From: Candidatus Altimarinota bacterium
GTDB lineage: Bacteria; Patescibacteriota; Gracilibacteria; CAIRYL01; GCA-016699755
Length of the DNA: 64,000 nt
NCBI GenBank assembly: GCA_025210675.1
Contig: JAOARU010000064.1
Location: 1-64,000 of the forward strand
Direction: 5' to 3'
In this document: positions 36,935 through 45,440 of the stretch, piece after piece
How the letters are laid out: each line of letters starts with the position of its first letter
How positions within the stretch are numbered: position 1 is the stretch's first letter
The notes under the pieces: model-generated
What the model was told of the DNA's origin: nothing
Database searches by the model: none
What the model saw: only the letters and a program-made list of their open reading frames with translations
Position numbers and translations under genes: made by a program

Positions 36935-37354
36935 TTAAACATTTAAATCAGAATCATCTAAAACCTTATCGAGTTTTGAAGATTTTTTTGGAGCTGATTT
37001 TTTAGGCGCACCCCTTCTTGCAGGCTTTTTTTCTTCTTCTTTTTCATCTACAAGAGCTTGTCTCTCCTGAGTTTCCATCAAGACAACAAGATGTCTGATA
37101 ATGTCTTTATTGATCAAGAAATCTCTATCAAATCCTTGAATTTTTGCTCCATCTATTTCCATTTCATATAGGAAATAGTATCCGCTTGTATGCTTCTTAA
37201 TCGGATAAGCAAGCTCTCTAAGACCCCAAAAATCCTCGTATGAGATTTTTGCGCCCTCAGTTTCAAGATGAGCTTTAATTTTTGCTGCACTGTCTTGTGC
37301 TTCCTTCTCTGTATTTTCTGGAGATAGGATGATTACTAGTTCGTATTTTTTCAT
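36935..37354 (-). CDS. rpsF: 30S ribosomal protein S6
   Basis: This 139-residue protein has the S6 core (YELVIILSPENTEKEAQ, WGLRELAYPIKKHTSGYYFLYE, RDFLINKDIIRHLVV) and a charged Lys/Glu/Ala C-terminal extension of about 40 residues. It is in an operon with rpsR, without the ssb gene that usually lies between them. A hairpin 19 nt before the start is a candidate autoregulatory site. Confidence 0.96.
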   Translation of the reverse strand: MKKYELVIILSPENTEKEAQDSAAKIKAHLETEGAKISYEDFWGLRELAYPIKKHTSGYYFLYEMEIDGAKIQGFDRDFLINKDIIRHLVVLMETQERQALVDEKEEEKKPARRGAPKKSAPKKSSKLDKVLDDSDLNV

Positions 37355-37373
37355 CTTATTTGGACTAAATGTA

Positions 37374-37391
37374 TTCCCAAAATACTGGGAA
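37374..37391 (-). promoter_or_regulatory. Hairpin in the rpsF leader
   Basis: TTCCCA-GTATTT-TGGGAA (minus strand) forms a 6-bp stem 19 nt before the rpsF ATG. S6:S18 complexes are known to bind leader hairpins of rpsF mRNA in several phyla; this one lacks an obvious CCG bulge, so the link is weak. Confidence 0.3.
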
Positions 37392-37413
37392 CAATAAGAA
37401 AAGCCCTCTTATT

Positions 37414-37659
37414 TTACAGATATTTTTCAAAATTGCAAGCAAAATCAAGAATAGCGCTATACTTACACAGCCACTTCCGCAGAAAAACATAAAAACTAAG
37501 CTCGATTTTTATTTTAAACCACTCTAATGACCATCTTGCCCTAACATCTTCAAAGGCAACGGCCAGTCGTCTAACTTTTAGACAAGCCCTACCAGCAATT
37601 TCATGACCAAATCCTAAAGCCTCTTCTTTTTTTTGATAATATTTTTTAGTAAACTTAAT
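37414..37659 (-). pseudogene. 81-codon open frame without a standard start codon
   Basis: From TGA 37660 to TAA 37414 the minus strand stays open for 81 codons with no ATG, GTG or TTG. The frame is richer in GC and in Trp, Arg and Ala than neighbours (for example GFGHEIAGRACLKVRRLAVA, RARWSLEWFKIKIE), unlike random AT-rich spacer. It ends just before a small hairpin (37393-37413). It may be a gene fragment, a horizontally acquired remnant or a gene using a rare start (ATT or CTG). I do not recognise the family. It starts opposite the first codon of tlyA. Confidence 0.35.
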
Positions 37660-37661
37660 TC

Positions 37662-38381
37662 ATGAGATTAGATAAATTTCTAAAAGAACAAGGTCTTATA
37701 AACTCAAGGGAAAAAGCAACAAAAGCAATTAAAGAAGGGCTTATTGCTGTAAATCAAAAAATCATCACAAAACCAAGCCATATCATAAACCTCGAAGACA
37801 AAGTAAAAATTCAAGGAGAAATATCGCACTATGTAGCCAGATCAGCCTACAAACTACTTCATGCCCTTAACCACTGGAAAATCAACCCAAAAAACAAAAT
37901 ATGCCTTGATATTGGTGCGTCGACTGGAGGTTTTTCTCAAGTTTTACTTGAGCAAGAAGCCAAAAAAATCTACGCCATAGACGTTGGTACAAATCAACTT
38001 GCAGATCAAATAAAATCAAACCCTAAGGTGATTTCCATAGAAAAAACCAACGCCCGCCATCTCCAAAAATCTATGTTCACTGAGCCGATTGAATTTATAT
38101 GTATTGATGTGTCTTTTATTTCACTTGAATTAATCCTACCAACAATCAATAAAATCATAAATCACGGCGAAATAATTGCCCTAATAAAGCCACAATTCGA
38201 AGCAGGCCGAAATGCTCTTAATAAAAATGGCATAATTAAAAATCCTGAAATACACAATCAAGTGTGCCAAAAAATAGAAACCTTTTCCAAAAAAATTGGG
38301 CTTAAATCATTAGGCATAATCCCGTCTCCAATTGAAGGAGGAGATGGCAATAAAGAGTTTTTGATTTACCTAAAAAAATAA
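37662..38381 (+). CDS. tlyA: TlyA-type rRNA 2'-O-methyltransferase
   Basis: This 239-residue protein has an N-terminal S4 RNA-binding domain (MRLDKFLKEQGLINSREKA) and an FtsJ/RrmJ-type methyltransferase domain with the SAM motif CLDIGASTGGFSQVLL and IALIKPQFEAGRN. TlyA enzymes methylate cytidines in 16S and/or 23S rRNA; some members were first described as hemolysins. It is monocistronic and convergent with gatB. Confidence 0.93.
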   Translation: MRLDKFLKEQGLINSREKATKAIKEGLIAVNQKIITKPSHIINLEDKVKIQGEISHYVARSAYKLLHALNHWKINPKNKICLDIGASTGGFSQVLLEQEAKKIYAIDVGTNQLADQIKSNPKVISIEKTNARHLQKSMFTEPIEFICIDVSFISLELILPTINKIINHGEIIALIKPQFEAGRNALNKNGIIKNPEIHNQVCQKIETFSKKIGLKSLGIIPSPIEGGDGNKEFLIYLKK

Positions 38382-38404
38382 AACCCCTCTAAATTAAAGA
38401 GGGG
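38372..38404 (-). terminator. Terminator of gatB
   Basis: CCCCTCT-TTAATTT-AGAGGGG (minus strand) is a 7-bp stem followed by TTTTATTTTTTT. It begins 6 bp past the gatB stop. On the plus strand the same hairpin follows tlyA but lacks a T run. Confidence 0.8.
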
Positions 38405-38410
38405 CTTAGA

Positions 38411-39826
38411 TTAGCTCATTAATTTTCTTAAAATATCATTTACCATTGGAGGTGATGCTTTTCCTTGAGTTTTTTTCATAACTTGCCCTACCAATCCACC
38501 AATTGCTTTTTCCTTTCCACCTTTAAAATCCTCGACCATTTTTGGATTTTCACTCATTACTTCTTGGCAAACAGTTTCTAATTCACCTGTGTCTGACATT
38601 TGAATTAAGCCCTTTTCTTCTACGTATTTCTCTGGATCTAAGTCTGATTTAGAAATTTCCGGCAAAATCTCTTTGGCAATTTTTGATGAAATTTTCCCCT
38701 CGTCCATTAATTTTATGATTTTTGCTAAATTTGCAGCACTTATATTTACTTCTTGCTCTTTTTGTAAAGCTAAATAATCACCCAAAATTAAATTAGCTGC
38801 TTTTTGAGGATTATTTGATATTTTTACAACTTCCTCAAAAAATTCTGCCAATTCTCTCTCCCAGGACAAAGTAGAAGCGTGCTTAAAAGGCAATTTAAAA
38901 TCATTTATAAATCTAGTTCTTTTTTGAGCTGACAACTCAGGAACCTCTTTTTTATAGGCATCAAGCTCGGCATTATCCAGGATCACAGGTGGCAGATCAG
39001 GCTCAGGAAAATACCTATAATCTGCACTTTCCTCCTTGCTTCTTTGAGACACAGTGATCTCCTTATCATCAACCCAGCCTCTTGTCTCTTGAATTAATTT
39101 TTCACCTTTTTCTACTGCCTTTACCTGACGCACAAATTCATAATCAAGCGCTTTTTTGATATTATTAAATGAATTCATATTTTTAATTTCTACTTTTGTG
39201 CCAAACTCAACAGCCCCTTTAAGACGAATTGAAATATTGGCATCACAACGCATCATGCCTTTTTCCATATCTGCATCAGATGTACCCAAAAACCTAAGTG
39301 TCCTTTGAAGTTCTTTTAAAAACTCAAAAACATCTTCAGAAGAGCGAAAACAAGGCTCTGTAACCATTTCAATTAAAGGCGATCCTGCCCTATTTAAATC
39401 CACAAGAGAGGAATGATTTTCATGTGTCAGCTTACCAGCATCATTTTCCATATGTATGCGGTTAAACTGAAATGTCTTTTTTTCTTCACCAACATACACT
39501 TCCAACTCACCACCCTCACAAATTGGCTCATCATATTGAGAAATCTGAAATCCAGAAGGTAAATCAGGGTAAAAATAACTCTTTCTATCAAATTTTGAGA
39601 ATTTTTTAACATCACATTTAAGGGCCAATCCTGTCTTGATAGCCATAGAAAGCGCCTCCTTATTTAACACAGGCAAAGCACCAGGAAAACCAGCACAAAT
39701 AGGGCAAATCAAAGAATTAGCTTCTTTTGAAAAAGTATCATTTGAACAACTACAAAATAATTTTGTCTGAGTCTTTAATCTTGCGTGAATTTCAAGTCCA
39801 GCGACAAGTTCATATTTATCATACAT
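38411..39826 (-). CDS. gatB: Asp/Glu-tRNA amidotransferase subunit B
   Basis: This 471-residue subunit binds misacylated Glu-tRNA(Gln) (and Asp-tRNA(Asn)) for amidation by GatCAB. It has GLEIHARL, the zinc/cysteine region CPICAGFPGALPVLN, KSYFYPDLPSGFQISQYD, MRCDANISIR and the C-terminal YqeY-like helical domain. gatA and gatC are not in the window. The start lies 35 bp from the divergent RNA methyltransferase. Confidence 0.97.
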   Translation of the reverse strand: MYDKYELVAGLEIHARLKTQTKLFCSCSNDTFSKEANSLICPICAGFPGALPVLNKEALSMAIKTGLALKCDVKKFSKFDRKSYFYPDLPSGFQISQYDEPICEGGELEVYVGEEKKTFQFNRIHMENDAGKLTHENHSSLVDLNRAGSPLIEMVTEPCFRSSEDVFEFLKELQRTLRFLGTSDADMEKGMMRCDANISIRLKGAVEFGTKVEIKNMNSFNNIKKALDYEFVRQVKAVEKGEKLIQETRGWVDDKEITVSQRSKEESADYRYFPEPDLPPVILDNAELDAYKKEVPELSAQKRTRFINDFKLPFKHASTLSWERELAEFFEEVVKISNNPQKAANLILGDYLALQKEQEVNISAANLAKIIKLMDEGKISSKIAKEILPEISKSDLDPEKYVEEKGLIQMSDTGELETVCQEVMSENPKMVEDFKGGKEKAIGGLVGQVMKKTQGKASPPMVNDILRKLMS

Positions 39827-39860
39827 GGTTTTTTACTTAAAATCGTGGCAGAATTATCGC

Positions 39861-41270
39861 ATGAAAAATATTTTTTTTCCACAGGCTTTTTGTGAAAAAT
39901 ATGAAAAAATCCTACCAAAAGAGGATTTTGAAAAGTTTTTAAAATACTCAAAAAAGCCCCTCAGAAAAAGCATAAGAGTAAACACTCTCAAAATAAGTGT
40001 CAATGATTTTAAAAAAATCGCTCAAGATAAAAAATGGGAACTAACACCTATTCCTTGGTGTGATGAAGGTTTTTGGATTGACCGAGAAGACCGCACAAAA
40101 CCCCTCGGAAAGAGCATAGAGCATATTTTGGGGTTATTTTTTATCCAAGAATCATCAAGCATGATGCCCCCGAGTATTCTTGGATCAGGACAAAAAATAT
40201 TAGACATGTGTTCTGCACCAGGCTCAAAAGCAACTCAACTTGCAGGGCTTATGCAAAATCAAGGCATATTAGTAGCAAATGACGCATCAGCTAGCCGCAT
40301 AAAAAAACTAACATTTAACAATCTGCGTTGTGGTGTAAAAAACTGCATTGTTACTAATAAAAGCGGTGAAAAATTTGCCTCTGATACACCTGAATATTTC
40401 GATAAAATACTTATTGATGCCCCATGTACAGGCGAAGGTACGATCAGAAAAGACAATGATGCACTTAAGCACTGGCACGACAACGAAAGTAAAAAAATCT
40501 CAGCTATTCAAAAATCGCTCATCAAGTCAGGGTTTTTAGCACTTCAAGAAGAAGGGGAAATGGTATATTCAACCTGCACACTCGCACCAGAAGAAAATGA
40601 AGAAGTGGTCAAATACCTACTTGATGAATTTCCTCAAGCTGAGCTAATGGAGTTAAAATATAGTTTTGATGGTGCAGAAAAATGCTCTGCACTTCAAAAA
40701 TATGGGTCTGAAATAAGTCAAAAATGTCTTAGGATATGGCCTCATGTTTTTAATTCTGAAGGATTTTTTGTAGCCAAAATCCGCAAGAAAAAATCAATAA
40801 AAATTGATAATTGGACTAAAAAATCAGACAAATTAAAATATATATCCAAAAAAGACTACAAGATTTTAGAAAAATACTTCATTGATGAATTTGGAATTGA
40901 CTTATATCCATACAAAAACTGCCTATTTGTTCACAGAGACAAAAAAACCATCTTCATGATTCCAAAAAATTTTAATTTATCTTTTGAATTTGACAGAGCT
41001 GGATTTAGCCTTGCAGAAATACACAGGGACACTGTTCGGCTCGATTTTGAGGGAGCTTATCTACTTGGTGATCAATTTACCAAAAACACCCAAGATTTAA
41101 ACCTAGAACAAACCAAAAACTACCTAAAAGGTCAAGATCTAGAAAACACACTAAAAATAAAAGGATCCCAAGTTGTCTTTAAATACAAAAATCTAGCAAT
41201 AGGTAACGCTAAAATTATGGGATCAAGACTTAAAAACCTAATTCCTAGGAAGTTTATTGTTGACTTTTAA
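39861..41270 (+). CDS. RsmF/NSUN-type RNA 5-cytosine methyltransferase
   Basis: This 469-residue NOL1/NOP2/Sun-family enzyme has the SAM loop MCSAPGSKATQLA, the DAPCTGEG motif and STCTLAPEENE with the catalytic Cys. A C-terminal PUA-like RNA-binding region (about 330-469) resembles RsmF, which methylates 16S rRNA. ATG 39861 was chosen over 39825 because the latter would overlap the gatB start and adds non-family residues. It overlaps the convergent FmdB gene by 4 bp. Confidence 0.9.
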   Translation: MKNIFFPQAFCEKYEKILPKEDFEKFLKYSKKPLRKSIRVNTLKISVNDFKKIAQDKKWELTPIPWCDEGFWIDREDRTKPLGKSIEHILGLFFIQESSSMMPPSILGSGQKILDMCSAPGSKATQLAGLMQNQGILVANDASASRIKKLTFNNLRCGVKNCIVTNKSGEKFASDTPEYFDKILIDAPCTGEGTIRKDNDALKHWHDNESKKISAIQKSLIKSGFLALQEEGEMVYSTCTLAPEENEEVVKYLLDEFPQAELMELKYSFDGAEKCSALQKYGSEISQKCLRIWPHVFNSEGFFVAKIRKKKSIKIDNWTKKSDKLKYISKKDYKILEKYFIDEFGIDLYPYKNCLFVHRDKKTIFMIPKNFNLSFEFDRAGFSLAEIHRDTVRLDFEGAYLLGDQFTKNTQDLNLEQTKNYLKGQDLENTLKIKGSQVVFKYKNLAIGNAKIMGSRLKNLIPRKFIVDF

Positions 41271-41470
41271 TCACCCTCTTTCTTACAACAATTTCCAGAG
41301 CATTTATGATCAGATGCGAAAAATCCTTTACCTTTAAACTGGATATTTGGTACCGAAAAAATCTTTTTTGCTTTTGATCCACATTTACAATTCACTTCAG
41401 TAACACCTGCATTTACCAGATTTGAAAAAGTTTTTCCGCATTTTTCACATTTAAAATCAAATGTAGGCAT
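41267..41470 (-). CDS. FmdB-family zinc ribbon protein
   Basis: This 67-residue protein begins MPTFDFKCEKCGKTF and has a second CKCG pair, forming a four-Cys zinc ribbon. A tail with four more Cys (HKCSGNCCKK) follows. The family is a putative regulatory zinc-ribbon group of unknown role. It diverges from valS and converges on the RNA methyltransferase. Confidence 0.88.
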   Translation of the reverse strand: MPTFDFKCEKCGKTFSNLVNAGVTEVNCKCGSKAKKIFSVPNIQFKGKGFFASDHKCSGNCCKKEGD

Positions 41471-41528
41471 TTTCTTTGAAAAAAAAGCAAAAAAAAGATA
41501 CCATAATCAGGAAAAATTTAAAAGAATC

Positions 41529-44078
41529 ATGGAAAAAAACTACGATCCACAGAAAGTTGAACAAGATATTTATAAAAAATGGGAATCTGCCGAAGCTTTT
41601 AAGCCTAGTAAAGAGGGGGATTCTTATACCATTGCTATACCACCACCAAACGTAACAGGAACTCTACATCTTGGACATGCCATCATGCTAGCTGTTGAGG
41701 ACACGCTAATTCGCTATAAACGTATGAAAGGGCATTCTGCTCTTTGGATCCCAGGTACTGATCATGCTGCTATTGCCACTGAAAATGTAGTTTTGAAAAA
41801 CATAGGAGCAAAAAGTCGTGAAGAGTTTTCTCGTGAAGAGTTTTTAAATCATTGTCAAGACTGGACAAAGAAATCTCATGCCAGAATAACAGAACAAATC
41901 CGCCGTATGGGATCTTCATGTGATTGGAGCAGGGAGGCTTACACTTTTGATAATGAGCGTAATCATGCTGTAAACACTATATTTGAAATGCTATACAATG
42001 ACGGATTAATTGTGCGTGGAGAGCGTATGGTTAATTGGTCTGTCGGAGCTGAAAGTGTGCTTTCTGATGATGAATTAGACTGGAAAGAGCAACAAAGCCC
42101 TCTTTATTATATAAAATACGGTCCTTTTACGCTTGCAACTGTACGTCCTGAGACAAAATTTGGTGATACAGCCATAGCAGTAAACCCGAAAGATCCTCGT
42201 TATCAAGAGTGGATTGGTAAAGAAGTGGAAATTGATACAGTCTTAGGAAAAAGCAAACTAAAAGTAATATCTGATGATTATGTAGATATGGAATTTGGAA
42301 CAGGTGTAGTAAAGATTACCCCAGCCCATGATCCAAATGATTTTGAAATAGGAAAAAGACACAAGCTAGAAATAAAACAAGTTATTGAAAAAAACGGCAA
42401 AATGAATCATCACGCTGGCAAATTTGCTGGCATGGATAGATTTGAAGCCCGTAAAAAAATAATCGCAGAAATGAAAACAAAAGGCTTGATCGAAAAAATA
42501 GACGAAAACTACATAAATAGAGTTGCCTATTGCTATCGTTCTAATACAGTAGTCGAACCAATGCTTTCTAAGCAATGGTTTATTGCAGTAGAAAAAGAAT
42601 TTACAGATAAATTTACAGGCCAAAAAACCACCCTAAAGAAACTAACCCAAGAAGCAGTTAGACAAGATCACATTCAAATAATTCCCGAAAGATTTGAGAA
42701 AATTTACTTTAACTGGATTGATAACCTAAAAGACTGGTGTATATCTAGACAAATCTGGTGGGGTCACAGGATACCTGTTTGGTATTGTGATGACTGTGAA
42801 GCTGAGATTGTATCAAGCCCTGAGATAGAAAACTGCCCAAATTGCCAAAGCAAAAACCTAAAACAAGACGAAGACACTCTTGATACCTGGTTCTCATCTG
42901 CTCTTTGGCCTTTTTCTGTTTTGGGCTGGCCAAATGAAAAACACTCAGATTTTAATAAATTTTATCCAACTGATGTTTTAGAAACCGGGCATGATATTTT
43001 ATTTTTTTGGGTAGCTCGTATGATTATGTTTGGTCGCTATGCAACAGGTAAATATCCATTTCATACTGTGTATTTACATGGACTTGTTTGCGATAGCAAA
43101 GGACAAAAAATGAGTAAAAGCAAAGGCAATGGGATTGATCCATTGGACATGATTGAAAGATTTGGCACTGATGCTGTTAGGCTTAGTCTTATGATTGGCA
43201 CAACACCAGGCAATAATGTAAATCTAGGAGAAGAAAAAATCTCAGGCTGTCGTAATTTTTGTAATAAATTATGGAACATAGCCCGCTTTATAACAATGCA
43301 AGAAAGAAATGAAGAGCTTGGTAAATTAGACACCGACCTCCAAAAATGGATATATACACTAACTCAAAATCTTATTAAAGAAGTTGAGGAAGATATTGCA
43401 AAATATCGCCTTGGCGAAGCACTACAAAAACTTTGGGATTTTACATGGAATGAGCTTGCAGATTGGGCAGTAGAAGCTGCAAAAGCAGAAAACAACACTC
43501 AAACAAATACTGTAATTTTTGAAACACTTAAAACTCTTTTAAGATTACTACACCCATTTATACCATTTGTAACAGAACAAATCTGGTCAGAAATAGGCAA
43601 AAAAGACATGCTTATAGCCAATAAATATCCTCAATCTCAAGATATTTTTAAGGAACTTGATTTTGAAACCGTAAAAAATGTAATTACTCAAATCCGTTCA
43701 ATTAGAGCAGAGCACAAAGTAGAACCAGCCAAAAAAATAACTGCATACATAGGAGGTAAAACAGAAATAATTAAAAACAATGAATCTATTTTAAAATTTC
43801 TAGCTCGCATAGAAACAGTTAAATACAACAAACAAGAGGAAGAAGTAATACACAGCTTTGTTGATGGTGTGGATATTATCTTACCAATGAGTGGAATGAT
43901 TGATAAAGCCAAAGAGGCTCAAAGAAAAGCCAAAGAAATAAAAGATGCCAAGAAAAAACTAGCCATTATAGAATCAAAGCTTAGCAATAAAGGATTTACA
44001 GAAAAAGCACCAAAAGAGTTGATTGAAAAAACCAAAAAAGAACAACAGGAACTAACCGAAAAAATAAAAAATCTATAA
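41529..44078 (+). CDS. valS: Valyl-tRNA synthetase
   Basis: This 849-residue class I synthetase has the HIGH-type motif in PPPNVTGTLHLGHA (about 37-50), a long editing domain, WCISRQIWWGHRIPVWYCDDC, the KMSKS loop GQKMSKSKGNGIDP near 525, an anticodon-binding domain and a C-terminal Lys/Glu coiled coil. Two CxxC pairs near 420-440 suggest a zinc site. It is monocistronic, starts 58 bp from divergent FmdB and is followed by a 151-bp gap. Confidence 0.97.
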   Translation: MEKNYDPQKVEQDIYKKWESAEAFKPSKEGDSYTIAIPPPNVTGTLHLGHAIMLAVEDTLIRYKRMKGHSALWIPGTDHAAIATENVVLKNIGAKSREEFSREEFLNHCQDWTKKSHARITEQIRRMGSSCDWSREAYTFDNERNHAVNTIFEMLYNDGLIVRGERMVNWSVGAESVLSDDELDWKEQQSPLYYIKYGPFTLATVRPETKFGDTAIAVNPKDPRYQEWIGKEVEIDTVLGKSKLKVISDDYVDMEFGTGVVKITPAHDPNDFEIGKRHKLEIKQVIEKNGKMNHHAGKFAGMDRFEARKKIIAEMKTKGLIEKIDENYINRVAYCYRSNTVVEPMLSKQWFIAVEKEFTDKFTGQKTTLKKLTQEAVRQDHIQIIPERFEKIYFNWIDNLKDWCISRQIWWGHRIPVWYCDDCEAEIVSSPEIENCPNCQSKNLKQDEDTLDTWFSSALWPFSVLGWPNEKHSDFNKFYPTDVLETGHDILFFWVARMIMFGRYATGKYPFHTVYLHGLVCDSKGQKMSKSKGNGIDPLDMIERFGTDAVRLSLMIGTTPGNNVNLGEEKISGCRNFCNKLWNIARFITMQERNEELGKLDTDLQKWIYTLTQNLIKEVEEDIAKYRLGEALQKLWDFTWNELADWAVEAAKAENNTQTNTVIFETLKTLLRLLHPFIPFVTEQIWSEIGKKDMLIANKYPQSQDIFKELDFETVKNVITQIRSIRAEHKVEPAKKITAYIGGKTEIIKNNESILKFLARIETVKYNKQEEEVIHSFVDGVDIILPMSGMIDKAKEAQRKAKEIKDAKKKLAIIESKLSNKGFTEKAPKELIEKTKKEQQELTEKIKNL

Positions 44079-44174
44079 TTATAAATACAGACAACTTTAA
44101 ACCTACATTTTATTATTGATTTACCCAACAAACAAAAAACTTGCTTTTTATATAAAAAGAATGCAAAATCAGAC

Positions 44175-44203
44175 TTGAAATATCAAATTAATTTTGATAT
44201 AAT
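44175..44203 (+). promoter_or_regulatory. Promoter of the VirB2-like gene with overlapping inverted repeat
   Basis: TTGAAA (44175-44180), 17 bp, TATAAT (44198-44203). The spacer and -10 are covered by an inverted repeat, ATATCAA-ATTAATT-TTGATAT (44180-44200). Its arms equal those of the ArsR-gene palindrome at 45152-45171, with one extra centre base. A repressor bound here would block the promoter. Confidence 0.65.
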
Positions 44204-44229
44204 ATAATGAAAATTTAAAAAAAGAAAAA

Positions 44230-44610
44230 ATGAAAAAAATTAAAAATCTTCTTTCTTCACCACTTACTATTGCTATTTGTGTATTGTGCGTAGGTCTCTT
44301 GATGCCAGAAATCGTTTCTGCTGAATCAAGTCATCTTATTAGTGATAGTGTTCGCCCTGATGCTGCTGTAAGCTCTAGTTTTTCTGATGCAGTTCGTTCA
44401 TTTATTAATTATTTCCTTACATTTCTAGGCCTTATCGCTGTTGTGTTTGTGATTTACGCAGGTATATTAATGGTTACTGCTCAGGGTGATGATGATAAAA
44501 TCTCTAAAGGTAAAGATATTCTTATTTGGTCTGGTATTGGTATCGTATTAATCATGCTATCATACTCAATCGTAAGAATGATTATCGGAGCAGGTGACTC
44601 AGTTGCTTAA
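44230..44610 (+). CDS. TrbC/VirB2-like small membrane protein
   Basis: This 126-residue protein has a signal peptide (about 1-32), a short exported segment, and two TM helices (about 60-84 and 98-118) separated by a charged turn (GDDDKISKGKD). This is the TrbC/VirB2 pilin-like layout, frequent in CPR genomes where its function is unclear. It resembles the C-terminal half of the MopE-motif protein at 34035. No type IV secretion genes are nearby. Transcription begins at a near-consensus promoter and ends at a hairpin 24 bp past the stop. Confidence 0.75.
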   Translation: MKKIKNLLSSPLTIAICVLCVGLLMPEIVSAESSHLISDSVRPDAAVSSSFSDAVRSFINYFLTFLGLIAVVFVIYAGILMVTAQGDDDKISKGKDILIWSGIGIVLIMLSYSIVRMIIGAGDSVA

Positions 44611-44631
44611 TAATTAAACAGAAAAAGATTT

Positions 44632-45102
44632 TCAAAAAGCACCTTTAGGTGCTTTTTTTATTTCCTTTTTTATTGTATCCAAAAACTCTTTTATTTTATT
44701 TTCTTCATTAAGAATAATTTTATTGCCAGATATTGCAAAAATATCCTTAATATCAAATATTCTTTTTTGCACCTTAATAAAACCAAAAAAGCCTTTTTTT
44801 GACTCTACTGACAACACCTGAGTTAAGTTTTTATCAAAATAAAGATTACTTACATAGCCCAAGTTTTTATTATCCCTGTTTACAACCTTATAATTAAGCC
44901 AATTTCCCCCTTTTTGCACCTTTAACCTGCGTCCAGTACATATTTCTGTATTATCAAAAACAACACTATCTATACTAAAAAAATCACCCCTATTATTAAT
45001 TATTCCTGTTATTTTTGCATTTGCATTATCCACCAAAAAAACCTTCAAAAAACCATTATTCTTAATTGGCCTATTTTTTATATCCATAAAAGATATTTTC
45101 AT
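44632..45102 (-). CDS. PRC-barrel-like protein
   Basis: This 156-residue protein has no signal peptide or TM helix. Its central part (LKVQKGGNWLNYKVVNRDNKNLGYVSNLYFD, then RIFDIKDIFAISGNKIILNE) resembles PRC-barrel domains, small beta-barrels that occur in RNA-processing and photosynthetic proteins. The N-terminal half may be a second barrel-like copy. Its exact role is unknown. It is divergent from the arsR-permease operon; its C-terminus is encoded within the terminator of the facing gene. Confidence 0.65.
   Translation of the reverse strand: MKISFMDIKNRPIKNNGFLKVFLVDNANAKITGIINNRGDFFSIDSVVFDNTEICTGRRLKVQKGGNWLNYKVVNRDNKNLGYVSNLYFDKNLTQVLSVESKKGFFGFIKVQKRIFDIKDIFAISGNKIILNEENKIKEFLDTIKKEIKKAPKGAF
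44634..44659 (+). terminator. Intrinsic terminator inside the opposing gene's 3' end
   Basis: AAAAAGCACCT-TT-AGGTGCTTTTTTT forms a strong stem with a T run for the VirB2-like gene. The same bases encode the last residues (KKAPKGAF) of the minus-strand PRC-barrel gene. Confidence 0.85.
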
Positions 45103-45150
45103 AAAAATAAAATCTCACAAAATACTTGAAATGTCTATTGATTTTGTTAT

Positions 45151-45172
45151 TATATCAATATATATTGATATA
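45151..45172. promoter_or_regulatory. Perfect palindromic operator of the arsR-permease operon
   Basis: ATATCAATATATATTGATAT (45152-45171) is a perfect palindrome, extended by one matching base pair on each side. It ends 1 bp before the arsR ATG and overlaps the expected start of transcription from a weaker promoter (TTGAAA at 45126, TTATAT-like -10 near 45150). ArsR/SmtB repressors bind such AT-rich dyads at their own promoters, so autorepression relieved by metal is likely. Confidence 0.7.
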
Positions 45173-45173
45173 T

Positions 45174-45437
45174 ATGGAAATCATCTTAAAAGCACTAGCC
45201 GACAAAAATCGCTTAAAAATAATTAATTTTATTAAAGACAAGCCCAAATGTGTTTGTGAAATCTACCCATTTTTAGGGATTACTCAAAATTTAACATCAC
45301 ACCATTTATCAGCATTAAAAAATGCTAATCTTATAAAATCAGAAAAAAAAGGTCGTCATATATACTACAGTCTAAACAAAAAAACCTTCTACAATATTAG
45401 GAATTTTTTTGATAATTTTTTAATCAGTTTTTATTGA
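45174..45437 (+). CDS. ArsR/SmtB-family metal-responsive repressor
   Basis: This 87-residue winged-helix repressor has LKALADKNRLKIINFI, the Cys pair in KCVCEIYPFL (the ArsR-type ELCVCDL metal site), the recognition helix QNLTSHHLSALKNANLI and the wing KKGRHIYYSL. It would release its operator on binding arsenite, cadmium or a similar soft metal. I chose ATG 45174; the ATG at 45126 would place the operator inside the coding region. It starts 1 bp after the palindrome and precedes a permease by 3 bp, so the pair is one operon. Confidence 0.9.
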   Translation: MEIILKALADKNRLKIINFIKDKPKCVCEIYPFLGITQNLTSHHLSALKNANLIKSEKKGRHIYYSLNKKTFYNIRNFFDNFLISFY

Positions 45438-45440
45438 TAT

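Noticed and set aside
34035-44610. Type IV secretion system from two VirB2-like genes
   Set aside because: No VirB4, VirB6, VirD4 or relaxase gene is in the window; small VirB2-like proteins alone do not establish a conjugation system.
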